Shown here: positions 31,381-44,159 of the stretch, piece after piece
Layout of the letters: each line of letters opens with the position of its first letter
How positions within the stretch are numbered: position 1 is the first letter of the stretch
From: Erodium maritimum
Lineage: Eukaryota > Streptophyta > Magnoliopsida > Geraniales > Geraniaceae
Assembly (NCBI GenBank): GCA_963921825.1
Contig: OY997588.1
Coordinates: forward strand, 128,929,203 to 128,993,202
Length of the DNA stretch: 64,000 nt
Reading direction: 5' to 3'
Translations under genes and position numbers: made by a program
Notes under the pieces: model-generated
Told to the model about the DNA's origin: nothing
Seen by the model: the letters and a program-made list of their open reading frames with translations, nothing else
Database searches by the model: none

Positions 31381-33330
31381 GTTTTTTTTGTATAAGCTTG
31401 AAATTTTTATTAGATAAAAGTTAGATCCAATCAGGATCTACCCAAAGGCAACCATTACAAAGAAGCTCTCAAAGGGAGCTGCGGGTACTATATCCGAAAC
31501 AAAAATCAGAATGTGGCACTAACTCAACCATCAGTGACTCATTCTTCATCTTCTGAAGTCAAAGTCGGATCATCAAAGGCTTTAGTTGTATGAACTAGCT
31601 GAGCAAATTTGACTTGTGAAATCTGTTTCCCAATGTCCGTAGGATACCGACCCACGGAACGTACTGGTTTGATTTCACGAGTATAGTAGTCACCTAAAAA
31701 CTTTGGAGGCCAACTCTGACGATTCGAAGCTCTAGAAGGAGCTGCTTCGAAAGGTGATCCTTAATCAAAGGTTTAAGATTCGGAGGTTGTAGGAGAGCCT
31801 CCTTCCACGGACTAGTCTCAGCGATAGGATTTTCGACTGCCTCTCCCACAATTGGCATCTGTTGTGAGGACAACAACGACTGAACCACTGGAATGGGCTG
31901 GACACCAACCCCAAGAGCACTAATCGACATTGGCTCTTCGAATACTGGCCTAGATGGAGATGAAATCGATTTGGTCTTAATAAACCTAGAAGCAAGCCCA
32001 GACTTCGACTGGGCAGGCCCAAATCCAGGCCCATACACATCGAGGCCTTGTTTGGTAATTCTCGTACCTGCCAAAGTGTAATCAAGACCCTGGGCATGCT
32101 CAACACCAGGCCCATCTCCAAGCTCGTCCACAAACCCTGACCCAGTACAATCTGCCAACAGATCTGCGACTTCAACATCTTCCTCATGCGTATCGCGAGG
32201 ATCTCGTACAGAGATGAAACAACCGATAGAATCAGGGACTTCGATACGCAAATCTCGGTTACCAAATTCAGACACTCCTCGAGGATCATCTGGAGCATTT
32301 GAATCTAGAGAGAGATTGGATTGAGATTTCAAATTTGAAATCCCTGTAGATTTCTCAGAGCAAATCTGAATTGGGCTATCGCCGGAGGACGTCACCGACA
32401 TTTCAATCAGTCGTGAGTGAATGATCCAGAGACGATATCCCGTCAATCCTGTCCCTAGAAACTTGCTTGACCTTTCTGAGGACGATGCTCTCCGACGAAC
32501 GGATAGCGTTTTCGCTGCTCTGAAGCCGAGGAGCCACCTCCACGGCGTCTGGATCCGCCACCTTTGGCTCATCATCTCGAACCACTGGTAAGCCACCATT
32601 ATTCCTCTCAGCTTCCAACGCAGACATCTCAACCTGAGCTGCAACCATGCTCTATTTCTGACTCTGCGATTTTCCTATGAATAGAGGAACCAGACTTCCG
32701 CGATTTTCCACTACCAGAACGAGCAATAGACGCGAAAATCACGTGCCAGTTAAACTTTAAACCATTTAAGGAATTAATTACCTGCAAGGCTGAATCCTTA
32801 GACCGGAATTTGACAAATCCAAAGAGAAAGCCTCGCAGGGACGGTTTCTTCACGACGGTGACAGATATGATTTCCCCATAGGACCCGAGCATATTACTAA
32901 CCCACTCCGAAGCAGTACCATACAAAAGACTATGGAGAAAAACCTCAGTCCCTACTTCATTCTCCGACAAAGTGACGATCTCGGCTTTCTCAGCGACAAG
33001 CTTGGTTTCAACCTCTGCCACCGAGGTCACACCTGCGGTACCTCGAACAGAGGCACCCAGAGGGGCTTGGATGGCCACCCGGACTTGAGCGACGTCAGAC
33101 CCGCCACCCTCACCCACCTGCAACTTCCTTGAAACCACACCTACCTTCGAAGCTTTAGAAATCTTTGAAGCAGAGGAAGAAACCTTCCGTCCTTTCTGTA
33201 AAAATGAAACCTTTCTGGTAGACCGAGAAGCGATTCTACAATATGAATCGTAACTTGATAACAAACTGGAACAGAAAGAGGAGAATGAGAGAGGCTCATG
33301 CATCCTCTGCCTCCTCTGCTCTGGTTTCAT
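31381..33330 (-). pseudogene. Plant LINE ORF1 with RRM domain, frameshifted
   Basis: The minus-strand ATG at 33330 opens a 233-aa frame with an RRM-like fold: VFLHSL as RNP2 and FLFGFVKF as RNP1. The protein sense then moves to a second frame (32648-32403) and a third (about 32403-31694). The third has the phrase YGPGFGPAQSKSGLASRF, which I associate with plant LINE ORF1 proteins. Two frameshifts therefore break it. ORF1 of LINEs binds the element RNA. About 310 bp of 3' sequence ends in eight T's at 31383 on the plus strand, a poly(A) tail in element sense. No endonuclease or reverse transcriptase lies between ORF1 and the tail. Confidence 0.7.
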
Positions 33331-33750
33331 AGCATTCAGGATGTGTTTAAAGAAGGTTTAATTCCTGGTTTGGTTAAGGGTAGGGGTGTCTTTGGTTGTT
33401 GGAGGCTACCGGTCCTTAGTGTGCTTAATGGTGGAAAAATCTAGTATTCTAGGTCTGTTTTCAAAACTATACTTCATGTTGGTTAAATTCGGTTTAAAGA
33501 CCTTATTCTCTTTGTTATGTTCAGTTTCTGCACCCCTGGTTGGGTTGGCTGGTTGCATTGTTGGTTTTCTGTTGTATCTCGGGTTGTATTTGGTTGGTCT
33601 TGTGTTTCATCTTTTTCCTTAGTGTAGGCCTTTTTGAGGTTACTATGAGGAATGCTCTTAGGTTGTATCTGTTGTTCCATCCGCGTACTCTTTACTTCAA
33701 AAAGCCGGTTTTTAATATATGTTTTGTTGATAAAAAAAATCTGAGAATAG
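33331..33750 (+). mobile_element. LINE 3' end, plus strand
   Basis: T/G-rich plus-strand DNA resembling a plant LINE 3' UTR ends with TTGTTGATAAAAAAAATC at about 33735, a likely tail. It abuts the start of the minus-strand ORF1 element head to head. The 5' part is missing. No coding sequence is retained. Confidence 0.4.
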
Positions 33751-34582
33751 GATTTGGGAATAGAGAAGAAAAAAAAAGACAAGATCACTTCCCTGAGTGT
33801 GGTTGGTTTGCAAGAACCATGTCATAGTAGGTTGAGATCCAAATGTGAAAATAATGAAATGAAAAATATTGATCCATTTATATAAGTGGTCAAGTCACCA
33901 AACTCAAAGCCTGGAAGTTTTCAAAGACCTAAAAAAATATACTGTCTTTTCATTAAAGAGAAGCGCTTGGACATTATTTAGAGCTCAATTCATTGGTTGA
34001 CATGAACAAGTAATATCCAAGTGTATATAAAGCTAATGATATGGGGAACCGTTCCATGAGATATGTCTTTATTCCATGATTCTTGGTTTCAAACTTACAA
34101 TCACAATGTTGAGGAAATCTTCAATGTGTTATCAAATGTTGGGCTACCAATACCAATACCAATACCAATACAGGAGATGTAATATTTCTATCCAATTCTT
34201 GTTTCTCTAATACCACCGATAACATAAACGTGGTATTTTGTTACAAGAAACACTAATTTTTTTATAATTATGTTACACGTGATTGCTATTTTTTGTAAAC
34301 ATGTACCACTTTTTTGTTAGGGTCTATGACAGAAGGTGGAGTATAATTAAAACCTACGAATAACCTTTCTGAGACCGTTAGAATTCAGCGTTATCCCAAG
34401 ACTTACACCACCACCTTACAGCAAGGCATGGTGATGATGGAGACATGTTGTAATAGAAAGGGATCCATTACTTCAATAATTCTTAATCCTTCTTTATAAG
34501 TGCGATTCTTGTGTGCTGAAATTGCTCTTCTTTTGAAGATCCATTTCACATCAGTCTCATATATTTCTTTTTATCAGCAAGT
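33751..34582. other. Intergenic DNA
   Basis: No gene recognised. It contains a short (CCAATA)n tract at about 34146-34172. Confidence 0.45.
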
Positions 34583-36010
34583 TTTTTTTTATAATAATCA
34601 AATCCTTCGAAATGAAGGGAAAGGACAAGGAACTGACGAATCAGCCCTCATTACAAACAAGAGCACTGACAAAAATGCACAGCCTCGGAACAATCCTAAC
34701 AAAGGAAAAAAAAACAGATACAAGGTCTCAGAACCAAATATAACGAACATGAAGCAAATAAAGACAACAAGGGCACACCTAACCGAACCGAACTGTAACT
34801 AATCCCTACAAGAGGGGAGCAAACGAAACAACAAAAGATCTATAATACCCAAATATACCCACTATGAAGCACGAGAAAAATCTAAACCGGTCTGAAACCT
34901 AAATTTCACTACCATTAAGCTCAATTAAAACGCCACAGACAACCGTAAACCTCCAAAAACAGCAACACCGCAGCAAAAACCTACAAATACAAGACCAACC
35001 CAAGAACTAACCAGACATGTGAAGAGCACCCTATCTCATCGGGCCCACCAACTGAAAGAGTTGAATGGTCACCAACACGTCGATAGCCAACACCGAATCG
35101 ACAAAGATAAGTCGGTAGCTAAAAAAACTACTGAAACACTATAACCCGAGAACCAGTAGCCGACAGTCTTCAAACAAAGGCTCGGAGGCCAATTAACTCG
35201 TCGGAGGCCAACACCTAATAACCGACGAGCCTCTACCAACAAAATAGAGTAACAACGAAGACTAAACGGGAATCAGATCAAGGGAAATAGTTTGTGATTC
35301 TACAAGTACAGTAGATACAGGGCAGAGCCGAGAAAAGCGAACCTAGGAGACGACATAAGCCTAAGAAAAAGCACAACAAGTTGGGTTTAAAATTTAAGCT
35401 CAACAACACTAACAGAACAAACATAAACTAAAGATACCCAACAAGTTCAGCCAGGAACAGCTCCCACAACAGGCTCGGAGACCGGTGTCCTGCACAGAGG
35501 CGACGACCCTCCGCAACAACCAACTTCGAAGAGGACCAGAACCGGACCTGAGCGCCTAGCACAGCACGGGGACAAATCCTTTGAAAAGTCTCCCACTCCC
35601 GTCCTGAGAAAGGCAAACCGAAGAATTCCCCGAAGAGTAAGAGCTCCGACGAAACTTAGCTCTGGAACCACCAAACGAAGGACCTGAAATGGTGGGGGCG
35701 ACTCGGGAGCAGGGGAACCCGAAACAGCACCCACTCCCGTCCATAGGCAAGCCAAACGAGTGGCCGGAGGACACGCATCTCTGCCCGGAAGCAGAGCAAA
35801 CATCGGCGACGACAAGTGGATCTAGGGTTCGCACAAATGAAATCGAGAGAAAACGACCAGAAGGGGCAAAAAGGGGGTTGGGAAGTGAAATCAGAAGGGG
35901 GTAACGATGTAGAAAGGAAAGGACACTGCCGGCGACCACCATGGCCAGAGGCCATGGCGTCGCCGACGAGGCAAGGAAGAAGAAAAGAGGAACTCGGGGC
36001 GGCTAGGAAA
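34583..36010 (-). mobile_element. Probable non-LTR element, minus strand
   Basis: A T run at about 34583-34590 on the plus strand acts as a poly(A) tail for a minus-strand element. About 800 bp of A-rich 3' sequence is followed by GC-rich DNA (35430-36000) with several overlapping open frames on both strands and a leader-like GTTCCTCTTTTCTTCTTCC at the minus-strand 5' end. No protein motif is recognisable. The class call rests on the tail and layout alone. Confidence 0.35.
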
Positions 36011-36217
36011 AACGAGGTTCCATTAACTTAGTTCTTCGTATGTAAAATGAACTCAATTTTTTTTTGGAAGGCAGTCTCATACATATTGATGATTAAATAT
36101 GATGAAAACAGAGGTCCCATAACATAAAAACTATGAATCATATCCAAACATGCCACCAATTATCTGGGTGTGAAATACAGTTTCATCTTGATTTATGAAT
36201 ATTGTGGTGGGTTGAGA

Positions 36218-37211
36218 TTACATTCTCTTCCTTTCTTTGACAGGTCCTCTGGGTATCTTGTTCAGAACTCTAACCTCAAACTTCTTGTAAGCCCTCTTCA
36301 TGTCTCGGTTCCCTCTCTTGGCAAGATAGTCCACCTCCTTCTCGTACCTCTCGTACAGCACTGGTATCGTCATCGCTTTCAACAACACTTCACTCCAGTT
36401 TACACACATTATAAATCAATATCTTCAGACCCATAAAACATGTCATACCAATGCAACTTCTTACCAATGTATAAGAGATTCGAGGAGCTCATGTAGTTCC
36501 CGACAACAGACAGCATCCAAAGACAACTCACTGTCTGAAACCCAAATTGCATATATAAGAATGCCATTCTCACATCACCACATTTTCAACATATACAATA
36601 CATATAAAACTGAAATTAATAGAGAGATTTTGATACCAGAAAGAACCCTTTGAGGTCATTTCCACAACAAATGTTACTTAATTTGTGCAAGAACCAGTTG
36701 ACTCTCGCAAATAAGGATCTTAGCGTGGATTCAGACAACATGATCTGATACATGTCCGGAGGGCTCCTGAACACGAATCAAAGTCAGCAAATGGCAAAAG
36801 CAGAGTTCTATATGATCTGATTAATGAGAATGAATGGGAAGATATCACCGTTTGATGAGTCCGGCCACGTTAGTCCAAACGAAAACAACAAGCATGGATA
36901 GTATGATCAAGTGGCAAAGAAGAGTCACAAACTGATACTCCACAACTTCGAAAAGAAACCATATAGTCGAGACTCCACCCAAGATTGCACCTGATACAAT
37001 CTTGTTCTTCCATAACAATATGTCAGCAACTGCAAAAACCAACACGAGTTATCAACTATGCAACAAAAGCTTGGACAAATTTATCCAAGTGAACCTTTGT
37101 CATACCTTTTGCTCCGCCCAGGAGGGAATGCAGAGGCCTCTCACGACTAAACAATCTTTTTTGATGATCGAATTGTGAATAGTCATCGGAATCAGATGAA
37201 TAGATGGGCAT
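36218..37211 (-). CDS. RTNLB: Reticulon-like protein (RTNLB family)
   Basis: Five exons: 37211-37106, 37029-36849, 36766-36637, 36534-36465 and 36375-36218, all with GT-AG introns, giving 214 aa. A short acidic Ser-rich head (1-15) leads into the reticulon homology domain. That domain has the FSRERPLHSLLGG phrase and VADILLWKNK, a first hydrophobic hairpin (about 46-92), a loop, and a second (about 137-170). The typical MTIPVLYERYEKEVDYLAKR follows. The C-terminus is basic (KERKRM) and lacks a classic KKXX. Reticulons sit in tubular endoplasmic reticulum and curve the membrane by wedge-like hairpins. From memory the nearest relatives are RTNLB9 to RTNLB15 in Arabidopsis. It is 1.2 kb from the DUF789 gene, in the same orientation. 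Confidence 0.93.
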
Positions 37212-38404
37212 GATTGTGTAATATCGTATGTTGTTTGTAGAGGATTATTAGCACTGTAGTGTTGATATTAAGTATGTGAATTGTGAAACATATAAACATA
37301 TATGGAATTGTAATGCTTTGTTGTTGGTTCTAAGCTTTGCAGCTAAGAAACCTCAAGCAAGCAAAGGAAGGTATGGCTTTGGCATGGCTTGGTAGGTTTG
37401 CCATTAACATGCAACCATTTTAATTAACTATTGATCATTGATATCATCTGCAATGACAATACCTTTCACTTCCCTCTCAAGTTACTAGAAAACCTTAACA
37501 AAATCTGAAAAGATGCTTACCTTTCTTGTGTTTCCTGCAACAGTGCGAGGCTTTTTCGCTAGACTCTAGTTATTAGGTACAAACACCAAGTTAATGTGTA
37601 ATATAATTTAGTATTTGGTTGAAAACGATGGGGGTATGGAAAGGGAAAAAGACACTTTGCAAATGCATCAAGTCAGAATAACAATATTTTTGAGCAGATA
37701 GATTATAACAGCATTCAAGTTAATTCAAGACTAATCGAACGCACCAATGTGCACTGGAAACAGAACAAGCGACTTAAAGATTATGAACCAGTGATCAACC
37801 TGAATCGAAGTTTCATTTTTGTATCAATTTATCAAGGTTTCTTCAGTGGATTGACATAACAGTTGGTTCCAAATACATTACTGGGGCAGATCAAACTTAC
37901 ACAACCTTACTCTAACAAAATCCCCTTACTTAGATAATGCTTACATCCTACAGTGCTGCTCATCATCAGGACATTAGTTCTGTATCTCATGACATACCCA
38001 TAACTCAAGGAATAAATATGGAAGAGTTCGGGCAAGCTGCGTAAAGCCTTAAACTCATTCAAGCCGAACCATTACCTCTTGCGCAGTGAAGCCATGTAGC
38101 CCTCTTGTGGCATCTCCAACCATCCTTGACCAAGCCTTATTTTACTTGTGCTCTTTTCTCATTCTTAAGCATTCATACTTTTTTTCTTGTTTCTTTTGTT
38201 TCTCAAACTTTCTCGACAATGATTTGTCATTAACAAGTAACGAAACTGAACCAGAGTAAACCCCAACACAACCGGCTACCCTGCCACCTAGAAAAGTAGG
38301 GGATTTTGACTCACTGGCATGTGATGCAGCAAAGAACAATTTGGGCTTCACTTCTAGAATGGCTGAAGTATCATACGGTTATTAGCTAGTCATATAACTT
38401 GATA
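37212..38404. other. RTNLB promoter and DUF789 gene 3' flank
   Basis: Both neighbours are on the minus strand. The part near 38100-38404 should be the 3' UTR of the DUF789 gene and the part near 37212-37500 the promoter and leader of RTNLB. No transposon end or extra gene is seen. A minus-strand frame at 38142-38351 looks like chance. Confidence 0.5.
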
Positions 38405-41400
38405 TCAGTGGCTGAAAAAAAGGAAATCTGGGTGATTGACCTCAAGCAGTCTCAACCAACCATCGGCAGCCTGCAATAGCGAGTGAGCTAATTGTCGCTC
38501 TAGAGCACCTGGTATCCACAAAGAGCCCTTGAACTTGTATGAAGCAAGACCAAAAACAGGTAATGATAGCTTAGGGACATCATCCATTTCATTGGATAAT
38601 CTTACCACCTGAGTGTGTAAACTCTGCAAACCTACAACAAATGATATGAATGAGTCAGCCAAGACACAATTTAAAAGATAGAAAAAATGGTACCAGACTA
38701 TGAAGATAGACATGAAGACATCATTTTACCGCACGTAATAACAAATGGTATGAGGAAGAAACATAAATAAATCACATGATTTGCAGAGACATGTCAAGAC
38801 AGTCTACTTGCAAAATTAAAAAAGAAAAGCTTCTATTATTACCTCCCGTAGGAGTGGAAAGAGAATGATACGTCAAAAAGCAAGCATCCAGGTCCTTTAA
38901 AGTTGGCCCTGTTGGTATCCTATATATTGGATACCTACAAAATTTACACAAGCTCCTGTAAGCCACGCATGCCCATATAACAAGAAAGCAAAATAAGTTT
39001 CATGCTTTCCTGAATTGGATGTTGCAAAATAAGTGTCATGATTCCTTCTAAATAAGTAAACTATGAGTTAGTTATTAACACATGACTACCTTGACAAGTG
39101 TAAGCACATGAAGACATGGTGGGTAAGTAGACCACTAATCCTTGATTTTTTTCCCCAAAAAATCAAACATGACGCTTATTTGGAATAGGAGAATAAGATT
39201 AACAAGAAAAAATACCAAGCCACAGAGATCCAACTGGAGGGCAGCAAATCGCAACTTCTTAGTGTCTTCAGTTCAGGGAATCGGAAGGAGATATCAGATA
39301 ACTGAGAGAAAAGATAAGATTAGATAAAAAAATGCCCAGAACAAAATATAATAAGGGCTAGACAACATAACGTATTATTATATTTCCAAATTTAAAGAAA
39401 GTAAAAATATACTAGCCTTGTCAGCCAAAGGTTCTCGGCTAAAAGGAGGGTGACGTTCAAGATACTCAAAAAGCAGGCACCCTTGGGAATTCACAGATTC
39501 ACCTTCATCACTTGAGAAGTCTTCTTGAGGTTCCATAGGCTGGTCTCTTAGAGACAACCGATCCATTCTCTGACGAATTTCCCTTATTAAATGGCAATGG
39601 TTCCACTTCTCACTAGAGTACTTCAATCCCCAATCATGTTCACAATCACTGCTACCATCACTACTTGTATCCCTGAAATCACTGTCACTGTCTTCACCTG
39701 GTAGTCTACAACATAAGAAAGCTACCATCAGTGTATGGTCAACGATACAAACTACAGATGATTAAACTTTTCATTTATTAAGAATCAACTAGATCATACA
39801 AACTATGCGTCAAAAAAGGTATGCTTAAAGCCAATGATCAAAAAAATTGCATAAAGAAACCTAGATCAACCTCAGCTCAATATCAACATTTAGGTATAAT
39901 TACATCCTGAGTATGACTTGTTTTACTCTAGACAAGCAGATAGATTATTCAGTCCAGTTGCTCATTGATATCATATTAAGAAAGAAAGAAATAGGAGATC
40001 AATATTTAACAATACAGAGCAGGGGAAGAAACTAAATTCAAAGATTCAAACTCATAAATAACTTCACACAAAAAGACTATGCAAGTGTGATTGACCTAAA
40101 TGGGTAAAGAAAAAAATGAATAAATATAAGCATTGGCCTATACATTTCTAGACAACATCAACAGCCTTTGCTTCAAATATTAATCAATAGACATCTACCA
40201 ATGCATTTTACAAGCACAAGTACTGCATGTACAAATGTCAACACAACTAGAAGAAAATGAGAAAATATTTAACTGCAACCTGTTGCCATATTTTACAAGA
40301 ACAAAGTGACTATACCAACAACAAATAAACTATAAGCTGCATCATCCAGTACCGGTTTACCATCTAAAAAGTTAGATCACAAAATCAGCGACAAGAACAA
40401 GAAGACATGCACACCTAAGCCTATAATACTCTTGCCTACCTAAAACTATAAAGGCTTATTTTAGATTGTAGCATTGGTATTTTGAAAATAAGAAGACAGC
40501 TAGCAGCCCTATAAAACTCTACAGTGAAAAATGAGGCTTGTTTTACATTACTACATTGCTATTTTGAAAAATGAAGTCATATATACTTCATAATACAAAT
40601 GAAGGGAATTCAGAACAGCAAGTACTAGTGCCAGTGACTATAACTCTCAAGAGATTTAACTTTCACATCAAAGACACTAAAATTGTAGATGGGTGTACTA
40701 CAAGTTAAATTGAACTTTCAACAACTATACTCAAAATGTTTGAAACAGCAGCAGGAAGGCAATAACTGATGCTGCACAACATTCTGTTTTGTTTTGTTTT
40801 TTTTGCATAGACAATTTAAGAGGCTAGCCCCCAGTTTTGGAGTAAGCATTGCAGCCAAATGGAAATAGGAAAAAAATTACATCCGAATAAAGAAAAGAAG
40901 ATATTTTAAAATAATTTACATGCTATGATTGTTTATGGACTACTAAGGATATAATCCAGGGAAATATAATCGAAACGAATAGTCATGAAAGTTGAAGATG
41001 GGGTCATTTGGGAGAAATTAAGACATGGCACTTGAAGCAAATAGCATGCTATTTGGCATAAACAGTGTGAAAAAAAAAGATTTTGTTGCAATATACAACA
41101 TATTAATATTTGAGAATGGGGAGGGCCTTACTTTAAGATGTAAAAATGGAAGTGACTAAATCTCTAGCCTAAGTGCTAGAAACAATGCAATGCCTAAACT
41201 GCTAAAGAAATTGAACATAAAAAGCAAGTGACGGGGATCAAATCTGAAGGGTAAATCGTATACCGAAAGGACCCGCTGCACAACTAGTGCAGCAATAAGA
41301 TCCAAAGTAAGGCCTTAGTGGACATGTCTACTATAACGCAAATTTACTTAAAAGGCCAATGATATGCTACCTTGGCTTCACAGATGACTTCATAGAATCA

Positions 41401-42349
41401 CCATATATTTGAATTCCAGACAAGTATGGAACATAGTACTGAACAACACAATCGCAATCATTCAAAATTAAAGGAACTCCTGCACCATAAGCACTCCATT
41501 CTTTGAAAGACTCCCATAGATCACCAAGCACAAAGTACGGCTGACACTCCACATCACAAGTCCTCAATCCCCTCATTGTTGTCTGTCATCAAATGCATTA
41601 TAATTAAACACTCTTCGTAACAATGAGATTTTCACCATATGGGTTAAAAAGTTTAAGCAATGGAACAAGGGAAAAGGATAGCTTTTGGTTTAAATCTTGG
41701 CGAAGACCTGTCCTATCTCCCATAAATGCTCCAAACACTTTTACAGAATTAGAAGGACAAACAATTCAATGGCCATTAGCCCTCCTAACCTTACATGCAC
41801 AGAGTCATAATATTAGGCTAAACATTTGTAGCTTTTTCCCACGTTAGTGCATCCGTATATGGCGTATCATTCAATAGGCTCATCATAATGGTTGGTTAGG
41901 CATTTGTGGCTGTAAAGTTACTAGTACCAAGCAATCAAAACACTTGATTCAACCTTAAATGTACTAATTCAACTCTGAAAGATAAACATAAAACTATAAA
42001 ATCTTAAACATTCATATTTGCTGCCAACACAATAAAAAAAATGAACTAGCAAGGAACTGAACTCAAAATCAACCTTGGAGAGATACTGAGGAGGCACAGT
42101 TGGCGTGATTGAGTCAAGAAACCTCTCGAGATTACTCAAAGGGGACACCACCGGCTCAATGGGTTGCGTAGCGATAGGCTCCCTGTTTAGGGAAGGAGGA
42201 GCCAACTTTTCCCTAAGCGAAGGTGGCTGGCTCCCGGTGAAATCGTTCTGAGGTCGCTGGAGTTGATCAGTAGGCCGATTCTGGTTGGCCAAATTGTAAA
42301 ACCGATCATCGCCGCGGCTCCTACCAAACTCCAATCCCGCACCCAACAT
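38405..42349 (-). CDS. DUF789 family protein
   Basis: Six exons: 42349-42074, 41582-41371, 39705-39417, 39301-39216, 38934-38843 and 38631-38405, giving 393 aa. I chose the ATG at 42349 because family members begin MLGAG; the frame is open upstream to 42433. Family blocks seen in order: [110 protein letters not shown] and [20 protein letters not shown]. The intron after exon 3 begins GC instead of GT (AAG then GCTAGT) and ends AG; no nearby GT keeps the frame. Intron 2 is long (1,665 bp). DUF789 proteins are plant-specific with no firmly known function. The 3' neighbour RTNLB is in the same orientation. Confidence 0.93.
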
Positions 42350-43218
42350 TCCGACTACGAGAAGCGTCTCAAACGGTAACACTTGTGTTTGCGAATTGGA
42401 TTGCAATTGAGATATTTGATCGATGGGATGCAATGGAACTTACGAAGAAATAAAATCGACCTAGCAACGGAAGAATGAGACTGAGACTCTGGTACACAGA
42501 GAGAGTGGGTGGGTCTCCTTCAGGAGGTTAATTTGGTAAATACAACAGGGAGAGAGAAAATCCAATGAAATTAGAGAGAAAATGGTTGCAGAGCTCTGAA
42601 TAATTATGAACGAGCATGACAAGAAGAAGAGGAAGGAATAAAAACAATTATTGTTCCAATGTCATTTCTCGATTCCGGTTTTCCCAAAGGAACATGTTCC
42701 GGTTCGGAGCGCCCATAACGAAAAGACGGTTCTGACCCCATGCCCGACGGGATTGAAATTGATGGATGCATTTATGGAAAAAGAGGGGTGGCTGAATCAG
42801 AATCCTATCCGGGCTGTTAATGATGGTTTAAGGCTTGATAAACAGGGCTATGATTGGCCCATTTTCGCTAAGACGCTATACTGTGGGTGACACGTGCAAT
42901 CCTGTAAGAACGGGTCGACACGTGCAATAATTTAGCATGTTTTTCATTTGTATTTTGGGATCGTGCTGCCTTGAGCCACGATCGAAGAAGTGCGTGGAAC
43001 TAACGAACCAATAGGACAGCGAAACTCTGGGGACGCATCCCCACGTTTGACAGTGGGTTCCATCTCGGGTAACGCATCCCCATGTCTGTTACGATTTGAA
43101 TAACACTGGTTTTAATTTGAAAAAAACACATTTTCCTACATGGGGAATTATAGGGGCGGTTAGGGCTTGGGTTCAGTCATCGCCATACTAATATGATGAT
43201 CAATCATTATAGAGTTTT
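42350..43218 (-). promoter_or_regulatory. 5' UTR and promoter region of DUF789 gene
   Basis: Read on the minus strand, a CTCTCTCTGTGTACCAGAG-like leader lies near 42510-42490 with CT-rich tracts up to the ATG. A plus-strand frame at 42651-42890 has no recognised domain. GACACGTGCAAT occurs twice (near 42889 and 42918), each with a CACGTG G-box core, on the far side of the gene's leader. Confidence 0.4.
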
Positions 43219-44150
43219 GGATAAACTTTACTTTATTACCCTAATACTTGATTTTCATTTCACTATGATAACCAAACTTTGTTGTATCTCACTATCTTAA
43301 TGAAACTTTTAGTTTCAGTTTAGTACCAACCGTTAATTTCTCATTATTTTCCATCCATTTTTCCATTCAAATCATTAAAAACTCTAAAATACCTCTCACT
43401 AACACACAAAATTTTAAAAGTATGTCATTGGTTTTCAAATATTCTTTTATTTATTTATTTTATATAAATCAGTTTTTATTTTTGGAAAAATCAGTTTATT
43501 CTTAAAAAATCAGATTTTATTTTTTAAATTAGTTTTTATTTTTTAAATTAATATTTTATTTTAAAATATCAGATTTTATTTTAAAAAATCATTTTTAAAA
43601 AACAATTATATTTTATTTTTAAAAATCATATTTTATTTTTAAAAAATCAATTTTAATTTAAAAAAATCATATTTTTATCCAAAAATTAGTTTTTTTAAAA
43701 AACTGATTTTATGAAAATAATATATGATTTTTTTAAATAAAAATTGATTTAAAAAAAATAAAATCTGATTTTTATAAATAAAAACTAAATTTTAAAAATA
43801 AAAGATATTTTTTAAAATAAAATTGATTTTTAAAAATAAAATCTGATTTTTTTAAAAAAATATTAATTTTAAAAATAAAAAATAATTTAAAAAATAAAAT
43901 CTGATTTTTTTAAGAATAAACCGATTTTTTTAAAAAATGATAACCAATGGCATGTTTTTTGAAATTTTGAGTGTTAGTAAGGTGTATTTTGGACTTGTTA
44001 CCATTTTCCATCCAAAAATGGATGCCAAGTTGATGGCGGGTATGAAAGTGCAACTAAAAGTTTTGTTAGGGTAGTGTGGTACAACAAAGTTTGGTTAGGG
44101 TAGTGAGACGAAACGCAAGTATTTTTAGGGTAGTGAGGTGAAATTTACCC
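43219..44150. mobile_element. Mutator-like foldback, 932 bp
   Basis: Ends are inverted (GGATAAACTTTA at the left, GGGTAAATTTCACC inverted from the right). The flanking 9-mers TAGAGTTTT (43210-43218) and TAGTGTTTT (44151-44159) match at eight of nine positions. The arms share ACCAAACTTTGTTGTA and CCATCCATTTTT. The core is a long run of AAAAATCAGATTTTATTTTT-like blocks in both orientations. Arms are more diverged than in the element at 13906, so this copy looks older. It lies about 0.9 kb upstream of the DUF789 start codon. Confidence 0.8.
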
Positions 44151-44159
44151 TAGTGTTTT

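Noticed and set aside
36845..37045. Separate 66-aa membrane protein
   Set aside because: It is exon 2 of the reticulon gene with its flanking intron bases.
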